Assembly: GCF_006384975.1 (NCBI RefSeq)
Contig: NZ_CP021645.1
Span: 896,001 to 960,000, forward strand
Origin: Pseudomonas oryzihabitans
Lineage (GTDB): Bacteria > Pseudomonadota > Gammaproteobacteria > Pseudomonadales > Pseudomonadaceae
Direction: 5' to 3'
DNA length: 64,000 nt
Shown here: positions 41,758 through 50,930 of the stretch, one piece after another
How the letters are laid out: each line of letters opens with the position of its first letter
Numbering within the stretch: position 1 is the stretch's first letter
The notes under the pieces: model-generated
Told to the model about the DNA's origin: nothing
The model's input: the letters and a program-made list of their open reading frames with translations, nothing else
Databases searched by the model: none
Position numbers and translations under genes: made by a program

Positions 41758-42996
41758 TCAGGACGCCCGGGCCAGCACCGCATGCAGCAACACATTGGCG
41801 CCTGCGGCCAGGTGCTCCTGCTGGGCATCCTCCAGCTCGTTGTGGCTGATGCCGTCCTTGCAGGGCACGAAGATCATGGCGCTGGGTGCCACCGCGGCCA
41901 GGTAGACGGCGTCGTGGCCGGCGCCGCTGACCACATCCATGCTGGCCAGCCCCAGGGTGTCCGCCGCGCTGCGCACCAGCCCGATGCAGTCGGCATCGAA
42001 GTGACAGGGCTTGAAGTAGACGACCTGTTCCACGGCGACATCCAGCCGCGCATCGCTGGCCATCAGCGCCGCGCAGCTGTCTCGTAGCGCCTGGTCCATG
42101 GCGGACAGCACGGCGTCGTCGAGGGCGCGCAGGTCGACGGAGAACTTGACCGTACCGGGGATGGTGTTGCGCGAGTTGGGCGACACCTGTATGAAGCCGA
42201 CCGTGGCCCGCGCATGGGGGGCGTGGTCGAGGGCGATCTGGTTGATCCGCTGTACCAGCTGGGCGGCGGCCAGCAGTGCATCGTGGCGCTGGTTCATGGG
42301 CGTGGGACCGGCATGGGCCTCCATGCCGGTGACGACCACGTCGTACCAGCGCTGGCCGAGGGCGCCGGGGACCACGCCGATGGTCAGGTCATGGGCTTCG
42401 AGGACCGGTCCCTGTTCGATATGGGCTTCGAAATAGGCGTCGAACATCCCGTTGGGCACCTCGCCGGGCGCCTGGCTGCCGGCGTAGCCGATGCGCGCCA
42501 GTTCACCGCCCACGGTCAGGCCGTCGATGTCCTGTTGCGGCAACACCTCGTCCAGGCCGAAGGCACCACTGAACACGCCGGAGCCCATCATGACCGGGAC
42601 GAAGCGCGAGCCTTCCTCGTTGGTCCAGGCCACCACCTCCAGGGGCGCGGCGGTGCGGATGCCGGCGTCGTCGAGGGTGCGCAGCACCTCCAGGCCGGCG
42701 AGGACGCCGAAGTTGCCATCGAACTTGCCGCCGGTGGGCTGGGTATCGATATGGCTGCCCATGGCGATGGCCCGGCGACTGGGGTCGCTGCCTTCACGGC
42801 GGGCGAAGATGTTGCCGATGGCGTCCACCCGTACGCCCAGCCCGGCTTCCCGGCACCAGGTCACGAAGAGGTCACGCCCTTGGCGGTCCAGGTCGGTCAG
42901 CGCCAGGCGGCAGACGCCACCCTTGGCGGTGCCGCCGATCTCGGCGAGGTGCATCAGGGATTGCCAGAGGCGGTCGGAGTTGATCTGCAGGGTCAT
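41758..42996 (-). CDS. M20 family Zn-dependent hydrolase (carbamoylase/ureidopropionase/allantoate amidohydrolase type)
   Basis: A 412-residue enzyme of the hydantoinase/carbamoylase branch of peptidase M20. Metal ligands are seen in MGSHIDTQPTGGKFDGNFGV (His, Asp), WTNEEGSRFVP (Glu), EAHIEQGPVLE (His) and KDGISHNELE (His). The dimerisation domain contains GMEAHAGPTPMNQRHDALLA. Such enzymes split N-carbamoyl-amino acids, beta-ureidopropionate or allantoate, releasing ammonia and CO2 or urea. It is the last gene of the dpp-like minus-strand operon, 12 bp after an amidase. The exact substrate cannot be told from sequence. Confidence 0.85.
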   Translation of the reverse strand: MTLQINSDRLWQSLMHLAEIGGTAKGGVCRLALTDLDRQGRDLFVTWCREAGLGVRVDAIGNIFARREGSDPSRRAIAMGSHIDTQPTGGKFDGNFGVLAGLEVLRTLDDAGIRTAAPLEVVAWTNEEGSRFVPVMMGSGVFSGAFGLDEVLPQQDIDGLTVGGELARIGYAGSQAPGEVPNGMFDAYFEAHIEQGPVLEAHDLTIGVVPGALGQRWYDVVVTGMEAHAGPTPMNQRHDALLAAAQLVQRINQIALDHAPHARATVGFIQVSPNSRNTIPGTVKFSVDLRALDDAVLSAMDQALRDSCAALMASDARLDVAVEQVVYFKPCHFDADCIGLVRSAADTLGLASMDVVSGAGHDAVYLAAVAPSAMIFVPCKDGISHNELEDAQQEHLAAGANVLLHAVLARAS

Positions 42997-43008
42997 GGGT
43001 AGCTCCAG

Positions 43009-44184
43009 TCAGGGCAGACGCTGGCCGGTCAGGCGACGGGCCAAGGCGATGAGGGAGAGATCGCTGCCACGCGGGCCGATCAGCGACAGCCCCAGGGGCG
43101 CGCCTTCGACCTGCAGCAGCGGCAGGGAGAGCTGGGGGCACCCCGACAGCACCGACAGGCAGAGCAGGCGGATGGACAGGTTGCGGTAGTCCTCCAGCGC
43201 CTCGTCCGAGGTGCTTAGCAGCGGTGCGACATCGGGCATGGTCGGCAGCAGGAGCACGCCGTCCCGGCCGAGCAGCGCCTGGAAGCGTTCCGCGAAGTCC
43301 CCTGCCGTCTGCCTGGCGGACGCGACCTGGCTATCGTCGAGGGTCTGGGCCCAGGCCACACGCTCCTTCACGCCCGGACCGAGCTGGACCGGATGGCGCG
43401 AGAGGAAATCGCCCTGGTTCTCCCAGACCTCGCGGCCCTGGATGTGGCGGAACGCCCAGTAGAGCTCGTCCAGGGGCAGCACCGCGCCCTTGACCGGGGT
43501 CGGCAGCAATTCGAGCTCGTCCAGCAGGGCGCGGGTGGTCTCGCGGACGCTGGGGGTGACCAGGGCCAGGAGGTCGGTCGCCAGCAGCAGTCGCGGCAGC
43601 GCTGGCAGGGGGCTGGGATCCGCGCCGAGCAGCACGTCGCCGACCCGGGCGAAGGTGTTTAAATCGCGGGCGAACCAACCGCAGGTATCGAAGCTGTGGG
43701 CCAGCGGCATGCAGCCGTCCAGGCTGATGCGGCCGTGGGTGGGACGCAGCCCGATCAGCCCACAATGGCTGGCCGGCGCCCGTACCGACCCTCCGGTGTC
43801 GGTGCCGAGGGCGAAGTCGCACAGACCGTTGGACACCGCCGCAGCCGAGCCGGAACTGGATCCACCGGGAATCCGCAAGGGCGCGGCGCCATTGCGCGGC
43901 GTGCCGAAGTGGGCGTTCTTGCCGGTCATGGAAAAGGCCAGTTCATCGGTGATGACCTTGCCGGTGAAGCGGGCGCCGGCCTCCAGCAACTGCCGGACGA
44001 CCGGGGCATGGCTGGACTTGAGTCCGGACGCGGCCAGCTTGTGCGGATTGCCGCAGCCGGTGGGATAGCCGGCGACGTCGAAGAGATCCTTGACGGCGAA
44101 ACTCAAGCCGCCGAGAGGGCCGCTGTCCGCGTGGGGTACGGGACTGTCGGGATAGGGCAGGTAGCAGTGGGCTTGGGCGTTCAT
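43009..44184 (-). CDS. Amidase-signature hydrolase, AMI1-like
   Basis: A 391-residue amidase of the short form that begins almost directly at the catalytic core. The Ser-cisSer-Lys triad is in SFAVKDLFDVAG (Lys), PGGSSSGSAAAV and GTDTGGSVRAPAS (Ser residues). The layout GNPHKLA, GKNAHFGTPRN and AHSFDTCGWFARD closely recalls plant AMI1 (indole-3-acetamide hydrolase), so an acid-amide substrate is plausible. It lies between the ABC transporter ATPase and the M20 hydrolase on one strand, so the two hydrolases probably act in series on the imported compound. Confidence 0.87.
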   Translation of the reverse strand: MNAQAHCYLPYPDSPVPHADSGPLGGLSFAVKDLFDVAGYPTGCGNPHKLAASGLKSSHAPVVRQLLEAGARFTGKVITDELAFSMTGKNAHFGTPRNGAAPLRIPGGSSSGSAAAVSNGLCDFALGTDTGGSVRAPASHCGLIGLRPTHGRISLDGCMPLAHSFDTCGWFARDLNTFARVGDVLLGADPSPLPALPRLLLATDLLALVTPSVRETTRALLDELELLPTPVKGAVLPLDELYWAFRHIQGREVWENQGDFLSRHPVQLGPGVKERVAWAQTLDDSQVASARQTAGDFAERFQALLGRDGVLLLPTMPDVAPLLSTSDEALEDYRNLSIRLLCLSVLSGCPQLSLPLLQVEGAPLGLSLIGPRGSDLSLIALARRLTGQRLP

Positions 44185-44214
44185 GGGGGCTCCGCAGGCG
44201 TTCGAAAGGGCGAT

Positions 44215-45210
44215 TCAGTGAAGGGCGCTAGGCGGTGCGGTCTGCGCCAGTTGCCAGCAGGCCGCGCGGTGGCCGTGGCCGAGCGGGGTCGCCTCCGGCA
44301 CCGCCTGGTGGCAGTGTTCCTGGGCCAGGCCGCAGCGCTCGGCGAAGGCACAGCCGGGCGGCAGGCGGGACAGGTCCGGCGGGGCGCCGCCGATGCTGTC
44401 CAGGCGCTTGCCTTTTTGCAGGGCGCCTTCGCTACGGCTCTTCAGCAGCGCCTGGGTGTAGGGATGGCGGGGTTGGGTCAGCAGCACGGCCGCCGGGCCT
44501 TCCTCGACGATGCGCCCGGCGTACATCACCGCCATGCGGTCGGCGACTTCCGCAGCGGCGCCGATGTCGTGGGTGACGAAGACGATGGACAGGCCGAGTT
44601 CGCGTTGCAGCTCGCGCAGCAACAGCAGGATCTGGATCTGCACCGTGGCGTCCAGCGCCGTGGTCGGCTCGTCGGCCAGCAGCACCTGGGGATTGCAGGC
44701 CAGGGCCAGGGCGATCATGGCGCGCTGGCGCATGCCCCCGGACATCTCGTGGGGGAAGGCGTCGAGGCGGCGTTCCGGGCTGGGGATACGCACCCGTTCG
44801 AACAGCTGCAGGGCGCGCGCCCGGGCCTCGGCCTTGCTCAGCCCCTCATGGCGGCGGATGGCCTCGATGATCTGCTGGCCGAGGGTGTAGACCGGGTCGA
44901 GGGCCAGCAGCGGCTCCTGGAAGATCATGGCGACGCGCTTGCCGCGCAGCTGGGTCAGCGCCTGGGCCGACAGCGCCAGCACATCTTCCCCGGCGATCTG
45001 CAGCCCGCCGGCATAGCGGGTGGTCTTTTCCGGATGCAGCCGCATCAGGGCGCGCAGCGTCACGCTCTTGCCGGAGCCGGACTCGCCGATCAGTGCCAGC
45101 ACCTCGCCCTGGCCGACCTCCAGGGACACGCCGTTGACCGCCTGGATGCGCTTGCCCGGCGGGTGGAATTCCACGTGCAGGTCACGCAGCTGGATGAGGG
45201 CCTCAGACAT
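44215..45210 (-). CDS. Peptide/nickel-type ABC transporter ATPase, DppD-like
   Basis: A 331-residue ATPase of the Opp/Dpp importer family. Walker A is GESGSGKSVTLRALMRL, signature MSGGMRQRAMIALALA, Walker B QVLLADEPTTALDATVQ, switch VFVTHDIGAAAEVADR. The C-terminal oligopeptide-transporter segment has the Cys motif GCAFAERCGLAQEHCHQ. The ATG overlaps the end of the DppF-like gene by eight bases. It pairs with that ATPase to drive the DppBC-like permeases. Confidence 0.88.
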   Translation of the reverse strand: MSEALIQLRDLHVEFHPPGKRIQAVNGVSLEVGQGEVLALIGESGSGKSVTLRALMRLHPEKTTRYAGGLQIAGEDVLALSAQALTQLRGKRVAMIFQEPLLALDPVYTLGQQIIEAIRRHEGLSKAEARARALQLFERVRIPSPERRLDAFPHEMSGGMRQRAMIALALACNPQVLLADEPTTALDATVQIQILLLLRELQRELGLSIVFVTHDIGAAAEVADRMAVMYAGRIVEEGPAAVLLTQPRHPYTQALLKSRSEGALQKGKRLDSIGGAPPDLSRLPPGCAFAERCGLAQEHCHQAVPEATPLGHGHRAACWQLAQTAPPSALH

Positions 45211-46276
45211 GGCTCGCCTCCGGGGACGGGTTGGGGGACAGCACGTAGCCGGAGTCGGGCTCGTAGCGCAGGCAGGCCACGCTACGACCCGGCTCGGCCT
45301 CGGCGAAGCGCGGTGCGCGTTGGGCGCAGACGGCTTGCGCGAACTCGCAGCGGGTATGGAAACGGCAGGCGGACGGGGGCGCTATGGGATTCGGCGGATC
45401 GCCCGCCAGCGGGGCTTCCTTGGTACGGTGCAGGGGATCGGTACTGGGCATGGAGCGCAGCAGCGCCCGGGTATAGGGGTGCAGGGGGCGCTCGAACAGG
45501 GCATCGGCCTCGCCCACCTCGACCACCTCGCCGAGGTACATCACCAGCACCCGGTCGGAGACGTAGCGCACCACATTGAGGTCATGGCTGATGAAGACAT
45601 AGGTCAGCCCCAGCGCCTCTTTCAAATCTGCCAGCAGGTTCAGCACCTGGGCCTCCACCGACTTGTCGAGCGCGGAGACGGATTCGTCGAGGATGATCAG
45701 CCGCGGCTCCAGCGCCAGCGCCCGGGCGATGTTGACGCGCTGCCGCTGGCCACCGGACAGCTCGTGGGGATAGCGCCCGGCGAAGCGACTCGGCTCCAGC
45801 CCGACCCGCGCCAGCAGGTCATGGGCGCGGGTCAGGGACTCGGTGCGGGAGACGCCATGCACGCTCGGGCCGAAGGCGATGGAATCCTCGATGGTCATGC
45901 GCGGATTGAGCGAGGCGTAGCTGTCCTGGAAGACCATCTGGGTCTGCCGGCGATAGTCGCGTAGCGGCAACACCTCGCCGACGGTCTGGCCATCGAATAC
46001 CAGCTCGCCGCTGTCCTGGCGGGTGAGTTGCATCAGCAGCCGGGCGGTGGTGGATTTGCCACAGCCGGATTCGCCCACCACGCCCAGAGTCTCGCCCTTG
46101 AGCAGGGTGAAGCTCACGCCGTCCACCGCGCGCACTGCCAGGCGCTCCCGGCGCAGGCTGAAACCGGTCTTCTTCAAGGGAAAGTGCTTCTTCAGGTCGC
46201 GCACGATCAGCAGCGGCTGGGCGGGACCGCCGACGTCGCGCGGGTCAAGCGGGGCTGGCAGGGGCGACGGGCTCAT
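45203..46276 (-). CDS. Peptide/nickel-type ABC transporter ATPase, DppF-like
   Basis: A 357-residue ATPase starting at ATG 46276, which overlaps the DppC-like stop by four bases; an upstream in-frame extension runs inside that gene and is not used. Marks are VGESGCGKSTTARLLMQL (Walker A), MVFQDSYASLNPRMTI (DppF/OppF Q-loop), LSGGQRQRVNIARALA (signature), LIILDESVSALDKSVQ-type Walker B and FISHDLNVVRYVSDR. The Cys-bearing end reads CRFHTRCEFAQAVCAQ. Order in the operon is A-B-C-F-D. Confidence 0.88.
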   Translation of the reverse strand: MSPSPLPAPLDPRDVGGPAQPLLIVRDLKKHFPLKKTGFSLRRERLAVRAVDGVSFTLLKGETLGVVGESGCGKSTTARLLMQLTRQDSGELVFDGQTVGEVLPLRDYRRQTQMVFQDSYASLNPRMTIEDSIAFGPSVHGVSRTESLTRAHDLLARVGLEPSRFAGRYPHELSGGQRQRVNIARALALEPRLIILDESVSALDKSVEAQVLNLLADLKEALGLTYVFISHDLNVVRYVSDRVLVMYLGEVVEVGEADALFERPLHPYTRALLRSMPSTDPLHRTKEAPLAGDPPNPIAPPSACRFHTRCEFAQAVCAQRAPRFAEAEPGRSVACLRYEPDSGYVLSPNPSPEASHV

Positions 46277-47166
46277 TGCTTGACCTCCATGGCCGAACGC
46301 AGGCCGTCGGCCAGCATGTTGAAGGATACCGAGGTGATGAAGATCAGCAGGCCGGGCAGGGCGGCGACCCAGGGCTGGCTGTAGATGGCGGTGCGCAGGG
46401 TATTGAGCATCAGCCCCCATTCGGGCTCGGGCGGCTTGACGCCGAGGCCGAGGAACGACAGCCCCGAGGCCAGGATCATCGACACCGAGATCAGGCTGGT
46501 GGCATAGACGAAGATGGGCCCTATGACGTTGCCCAGCACGTGCTTGCGCACGATCAGCAGGGCCGAGGCGCCACTGGCCCGTGCCGCGTCCACGTAGTCG
46601 CTGCGCCGCACCGCGGTGGTCACGCTTTCGGCGATGCGGGCGATCTGCGGCACGAAGACGATGGTCAGGGACACCAGGGCATTGGTGATACCCGCCCCCA
46701 GGGCCCCGGACAGGGCGATGGCCAGCAGCACCGAGGGGAAGGCGTAGAGCACGTCGATGCAGCGCATGATGACCGTGTTCAGCCAGCCACCGGCGTAGCC
46801 GGCGACGATGCCGAGGGTGCCGCCGAGGACGAAGGCCAGGATCACCGGGGCGATGCCCATGAACAGCGACAAGCGGGCGCCGAGGATCAGCCGCGAGAGC
46901 AGGTCCCGCCCGAGTTCGTCGCCGCCCAGCGGCAGCCCCGGCGTGCCGATGGGCTTCAGCCGCTTGAGCATCGAGGTGGCGAAGGGATCGTGGGGCATGA
47001 TCCAGGGCGCGAACACCGCCATGAGGAGCAGCAGCAGGATGATACTGGCCGAGACCATCGCCAGCGGGTTGCGCACCAGGCGGTGCAGCACGTTGGCGAG
47101 GTGGCTGCGCGAGCGCGCGACACCGGGCGCGGCGGGGGTGAGGGACGTCTGGATGGCGGCGGTCAT
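46273..47166 (-). CDS. Peptide-type ABC transporter permease, DppC-like
   Basis: A 297-residue inner-membrane protein of the OppC/DppC type with about six helices. It has the N-terminal OppC_N helix (NPLAMVSASIILLLLLMAVF), the GTPGLPLGGDELGRDLLSRL lead into the core, and the coupling loop YVDAARASGASALLIVRKHVL. One base separates it from the upstream DppB-like gene. It forms the channel with DppB. Confidence 0.9.
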   Translation of the reverse strand: MTAAIQTSLTPAAPGVARSRSHLANVLHRLVRNPLAMVSASIILLLLLMAVFAPWIMPHDPFATSMLKRLKPIGTPGLPLGGDELGRDLLSRLILGARLSLFMGIAPVILAFVLGGTLGIVAGYAGGWLNTVIMRCIDVLYAFPSVLLAIALSGALGAGITNALVSLTIVFVPQIARIAESVTTAVRRSDYVDAARASGASALLIVRKHVLGNVIGPIFVYATSLISVSMILASGLSFLGLGVKPPEPEWGLMLNTLRTAIYSQPWVAALPGLLIFITSVSFNMLADGLRSAMEVKQ

Positions 47167-47167
47167 G

Positions 47168-48121
47168 TCAGCCTCGTTCGATACGGGGGTCGAGGACGGT
47201 CTGGAGGACGTCGACCAGCAGGTTCAGCAGCACGAAGAACAGCGCCAGGATCAGGATCGAGCCCTGCAGCAGCGGCAGGTCGCGTTGGAAGATCGCCTGG
47301 TTGAGCAGGAAACCGGTGCCGGGCCAGGCGAATACCGTCTCGATCAGGATCGAGCCGCCGAGCAGGTAACCCAATTGCAGCCCCACCACCGCCAGGGCGG
47401 TGGGCGCGCAGTTCTTCACCACGTGGCGCAGCACCCCGCCTTCGCTCAGGCCGCGGGCGCGCAGGCCGATGACGAATTCCTGTGCCAGGGTGTCCGCCAC
47501 CAACGCCCGTACGGTACGGGCGACGATGCCCATGGGAATGAAGGACATGGTCACCGCCGGCAGGATCAGGTACTGGACGTGAGCCCAGTCCCAACGCCAG
47601 TCGCTGGAACCGCCCGGTCCGGCGCCGGTGGCCGGCAGCCACATCAGCTGGGCGGAAAAGACGATGACCAGCACCATGCCCAGCCAGTAGTTGGGCAGGC
47701 TCACGCCGATGACCGACACCAGCGAGGCCAAGCGGTCGGCCCAGGAGTTGCGGAAGTAGCCGGCGACGAAGCCGAACAGCGAGCCCAGGCTGAAGCCGAT
47801 CAGGCTGGCGAGGACGGCGATCATCAGGGTATTGCCGACCGCCTTGAGCACCTCGCCGGTCACCGGCCGGCTGGTGGCGATGGAGGTACCCAGATCGCCG
47901 TGCAGGGCCCGCCACACCCAGCGCAGGAATTGCTCGGGCAGCGGTCGATCGAAGCCGTAGACCCTCATCATCTGCCGCTGCAGTTCGGCCGAGGCATCGG
48001 CGGGCAGGATGGACACCAGCGGATCGCCTGGCGCTATGTGCACCAGCATGAAACAGAGGAAGGCCACCCCGAGCATGATGGGTAGCGCATAGAGCAGACG
48101 GCGAAGCAGATAGCCGAGCAT
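47168..48121 (-). CDS. Peptide-type ABC transporter permease, DppB-like
   Basis: A 317-residue OppB/DppB-type permease. The chosen start at ATG 48121 gives the expected MLGYLLRRLLYALPIMLGVA helix; a longer form is possible but not needed. Also seen are MLVHIAPGDPLVSILP, VSVIGVSLPNYWLGMVLVI and the coupling loop DTLAQEFVIGLRARGLSEG. It follows the binding-protein gene after an 87-bp gap that contains a strong hairpin. Confidence 0.9.
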   Translation of the reverse strand: MLGYLLRRLLYALPIMLGVAFLCFMLVHIAPGDPLVSILPADASAELQRQMMRVYGFDRPLPEQFLRWVWRALHGDLGTSIATSRPVTGEVLKAVGNTLMIAVLASLIGFSLGSLFGFVAGYFRNSWADRLASLVSVIGVSLPNYWLGMVLVIVFSAQLMWLPATGAGPGGSSDWRWDWAHVQYLILPAVTMSFIPMGIVARTVRALVADTLAQEFVIGLRARGLSEGGVLRHVVKNCAPTALAVVGLQLGYLLGGSILIETVFAWPGTGFLLNQAIFQRDLPLLQGSILILALFFVLLNLLVDVLQTVLDPRIERG

Positions 48122-48179
48122 GGTGGTAAGCCTCCGGGCCTGTGCCTGCGGGAGTCCGTGCCGGCGAAGCACGGGGCTG

Positions 48180-48198
48180 ACCGCCCCGGGGGGGCGGT
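48180..48198 (-). other. Stable hairpin between the DppA-like and DppB-like genes
   Basis: A perfect 8-bp stem (ACCGCCCC / GGGGCGGT) with a three-base loop lies about 10 bases past the stop of the binding-protein gene, without a T-run. As with the hairpin after urtA, it probably stabilises the binding-protein message and reduces permease expression. Confidence 0.6.
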
Positions 48199-48208
48199 TC
48201 AGGCGGCG

Positions 48209-49882
48209 TCAGTCCATGGTCATGGTGGCGATGTCGATGAACCAGCTGCGGGGTTGCACCACGTGCCCGATCTTCGGCGAGAGGGCGCGCGGGCCGACGT
48301 CATGGGCGACGAAGAGGAAGGGCGCCTCGTCGACGATGTTGGCGTGCAGCATGCCCAGGGCCTGGTTGCGCGCCTGTTCATCGAAGGCCGTGCGTGCCTT
48401 GGCGATGAGTTGGTCGGTCTGCTCGTTGGTGTAGTAGCCCCAGTTGTTGGAGACCGGCGGCAAGGCCTTGCTGCTGACGAAGCGCACCATGGCGAAGAAG
48501 GGATCCATGGTCGCCGCGCTGACGTTGGTCGCGTCCGCGCCGTGCGCCGCCGGGTCCTTGGCACCGAGGCGCCAGCTCGAATAGAGGGTGTTCCATTCCA
48601 GGACGTCGAACTGCACGTCGAAGAAGCACTGCTTGAGGTTTTCCTGGATGTACTCGTTCATCGGCAGCGGCTGCATCTGGCCGGAGCCCGAGGCTGAGGT
48701 TTGCACCTTGATCTTGGCCGGGTGGTCGGCGGAATAGCCGGCCTCGGCCATCAGCTTCTGTGCCGCGGCCACGTCGTAGCGAACCTGGAAGCTGGGCGAA
48801 CCGCGCCAGGGGTCGCCCGGCTCCACCACCCCGGTCGCCGGCTCCATCTGCCCGCTGAGCAGGGTCTTGAGTTCGTCGCGATTCACGCAGAGGTTCGCCG
48901 CCTGGCGCACGCGCTTGTCATGGAACGGCGATTGCGGCAGCAGGGAGAACTGCCAGGGCCAGAGATGCGGCTGCAGGTTGGAATAGATCTTGTAGCCACG
49001 CGCTTTGATCGCATCGAGGGCATCCGGCGCGGGTGCTTCGATCCAGTCCACCTGGCCGGACAGCAGGGCGGCGGTGCGGGCACTGGCTTCGGGCAGGGGC
49101 AGTAGCACCACGTGATCGATGTGCGGGCGGCGCTTGGGGTCCCAGTAGGCGGGGTTGGCCGCCAGCTCCAGGCGCTCGCGCGGGACGAACTTGGCCATCT
49201 TGAACGGACCCGTGCCGGAGGCGTCGGCGGCGAAGGCCGTCCAGGCCTGCTGGGCGCGTTGCGCCGGATCGGTCACGGCGGCCGGTACGGCGTCGAACTT
49301 GGCCTGCCAGTGGGTCGGCGAGGCCATGAACAGGTTGGTGAGGTTGTAGGGCAAGAAGGAGTCCGGTTCGGAGGTAGTGAGCTCGACGGTATAGGGGTCG
49401 ATCACCCGGGCGGACCTCAGAGTCGGCATGCGCGAGGCCGTGACGCCGATCTGCGAGGGATCGTATTGCGGCGCCGCCTTGTTCAGCACCTTGTCGACGT
49501 TCCAGACCACCGCCTTGGCATCGAAAGGCGAGCCATCGTGGAAGGTCACACCCTGGCGCAGCTTGAAGATCCACTTGGTGTGGTCGTTCGGGTCGACCGC
49601 CCAGGACTCCGCCAGGTCGGGAATGAGCACGCTGGGCTTGTCCGCCGCGCTGAGGTCCCACTGGGTCAGGCCGTCGTAGAGGGTGATACCGGTGAAGCGA
49701 TTGCCCTCGTAGCCCTGGTCCGGCTGGCCCAGGGTACGGGGGATGTCCCCGGCGGTCATGGCGATGCGCAGGGTCTTCTCCTGCGCCGCAGCCAGGCCGC
49801 TGCCACCCAGGGCGCAGGCCAGGGCGAGGGTCAGACCGGCAAGCCGGGCAATCGGCGTGGAACGGTTGGCGTCATCGCTCAT
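48209..49882 (-). CDS. Periplasmic substrate-binding protein of a peptide-type ABC transporter (DppA-like)
   Basis: A 557-residue family 5 extracellular solute-binding protein. It has a signal peptide (IARLAGLTLALACALGGSGLAAAQ) and the SBP_bac_5 pattern: LYDGLTQWDLSAADKPSVLIPDLAESWAV, WIFKLRQGVTFHDGSPFDAK, GTGPFKMAKFVPRERLEL and FHDKRVRQAANLCVNRDEL spread in order. Despite the family name, such proteins carry many solutes, including amides and opines. With an amidase and an M20 hydrolase downstream, an N-acylated or ureido compound is likely. The promoter region holds a perfect palindrome (49937-49958), probably bound by the IclR-type regulator. Confidence 0.9.
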   Translation of the reverse strand: MSDDANRSTPIARLAGLTLALACALGGSGLAAAQEKTLRIAMTAGDIPRTLGQPDQGYEGNRFTGITLYDGLTQWDLSAADKPSVLIPDLAESWAVDPNDHTKWIFKLRQGVTFHDGSPFDAKAVVWNVDKVLNKAAPQYDPSQIGVTASRMPTLRSARVIDPYTVELTTSEPDSFLPYNLTNLFMASPTHWQAKFDAVPAAVTDPAQRAQQAWTAFAADASGTGPFKMAKFVPRERLELAANPAYWDPKRRPHIDHVVLLPLPEASARTAALLSGQVDWIEAPAPDALDAIKARGYKIYSNLQPHLWPWQFSLLPQSPFHDKRVRQAANLCVNRDELKTLLSGQMEPATGVVEPGDPWRGSPSFQVRYDVAAAQKLMAEAGYSADHPAKIKVQTSASGSGQMQPLPMNEYIQENLKQCFFDVQFDVLEWNTLYSSWRLGAKDPAAHGADATNVSAATMDPFFAMVRFVSSKALPPVSNNWGYYTNEQTDQLIAKARTAFDEQARNQALGMLHANIVDEAPFLFVAHDVGPRALSPKIGHVVQPRSWFIDIATMTMD

Positions 49883-49936
49883 CGGTATCCCTCATCGGTT
49901 GAAGTTGGCTGAGGGTGAAAAAGCAACGTGTATGCC

Positions 49937-49958
49937 AATCGATACTAAAGTATCGATT
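49937..49958. promoter_or_regulatory. Perfect 22-bp palindrome upstream of the DppA-like gene, putative IclR operator
   Basis: AATCGATACT-AA-AGTATCGATT is a perfect inverted repeat with 10-bp arms, 55 bp before the start codon, followed by a further TATCGATT. The IclR-type gene is the next gene upstream on the same strand. Length and arm structure suit a dimeric IclR protein. A direct link is inferred. Confidence 0.65.
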
Positions 49959-50085
49959 ATCGATTCAAATTCGCGATCACTTGAGGTGAGGGAGCGTGCC
50001 AGACGGCCCTCCGTACCAACCGGGTGTCCAAGCCGCCCACCTGGCCACATTCAAAACGGTGCGCAGACCTGCGGGCAGTGCGCCG

Positions 50086-50886
50086 TTAGTGCGCGAGGGA
50101 CTCGGAAATGCTGCGGGCGCAGTCGCGTACCAGGGGCGCGAGTCGCTGCGTCGCCTCTTCCAGGGTCCAACGACTGGTCGGCGGCGAGAGGTGCACGGCC
50201 CCTGCCGGCATGCCGTGCCGGTCGACGATGGGGGCGGCGATGCCCATGTCGCCGAGGAACAATTCCTCGCAATTGATGGCGTAGCCCAGGTGGCGAGCGG
50301 TCTGGATGCGGGTGAGGATGGCCTCGACATCGGTCAGGGTGCTCGGGGTGCGGGCCTCGCGCGGCGCGGCGGCCAGCACTGCCCGTACTTCGGCGTCGTC
50401 CAGGCAGCCCAGGTAGGCGCGGCCCGAACTGGTGCAGTACATGGGAATGCGCATCCCTACCGGGGTGAGCACGGGGATGGTCTGGGTCGTCATGATCTGG
50501 GCAATGTAGACCATGCTCTCGTCGACCGGCTCGGTGAGGCTGGCGGTCTCGCCGGAGGCCTGGGCGAGCTGAGCCAGGTAGGGATGCGCCAGCCGCACCA
50601 GGGGATGACCTGCCAGGTAGTTGAAGCCCAGTTCGATGACCTTCGGCAGCAGCCGAAAGCGCCGGGTGCTGGGGTCCCGACCGACGTAGCCCAGAACTTC
50701 GAGGGTGTGCACGGCGCGCTGCGCGGAGGCCTTGTTCATGTCGGTCAGCCGCGCGATCTCGCCGAGCGTCAGGGTGCGCTGCGCCATGAAGGTCTGCAGG
50801 ACCTGCAAGCCTTTGCCCAGGGATTGGTTGAACAGCGGATCGGGGAGGGGAGTATTGGTTGGCGGGGCCGAGTCTTCTGCACTCAT
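50086..50886 (-). CDS. IclR family transcriptional regulator
   Basis: A 266-residue regulator. The N-terminal winged helix reads GLQVLQTFMAQRTLTLGEIA, RLTDMNKASAQRAVHTLEVL, and the C-terminal IclR effector domain reads GETASLTEPVDESMVYIAQI, GRAYLGCLDDAEVRAVLAA and GYAINCEELFLGDMGIAAPI. The family usually regulates adjacent catabolic operons and responds to a pathway compound. It precedes the dpp-like operon by about 200 bp and is divergent from fmdA, so it could act on either side. The palindrome at 49937 points to the transporter operon. Confidence 0.9.
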   Translation of the reverse strand: MSAEDSAPPTNTPLPDPLFNQSLGKGLQVLQTFMAQRTLTLGEIARLTDMNKASAQRAVHTLEVLGYVGRDPSTRRFRLLPKVIELGFNYLAGHPLVRLAHPYLAQLAQASGETASLTEPVDESMVYIAQIMTTQTIPVLTPVGMRIPMYCTSSGRAYLGCLDDAEVRAVLAAAPREARTPSTLTDVEAILTRIQTARHLGYAINCEELFLGDMGIAAPIVDRHGMPAGAVHLSPPTSRWTLEEATQRLAPLVRDCARSISESLAH

Positions 50887-50913
50887 CGACGGGTCCAGGC
50901 TTGAGCGGGTTGC

Positions 50914-50930
50914 ACCAACCTCGGGTTGGT
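50914..50930. promoter_or_regulatory. Short inverted repeat upstream of the IclR-type gene
   Basis: ACCAACC-TCG-GGTTGGT lies 28 bp before the IclR start in the divergent gap with fmdA. It could be an autoregulatory site or a hairpin in the leader. It does not resemble the 49937 palindrome, so its binder is unknown. Confidence 0.4.
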
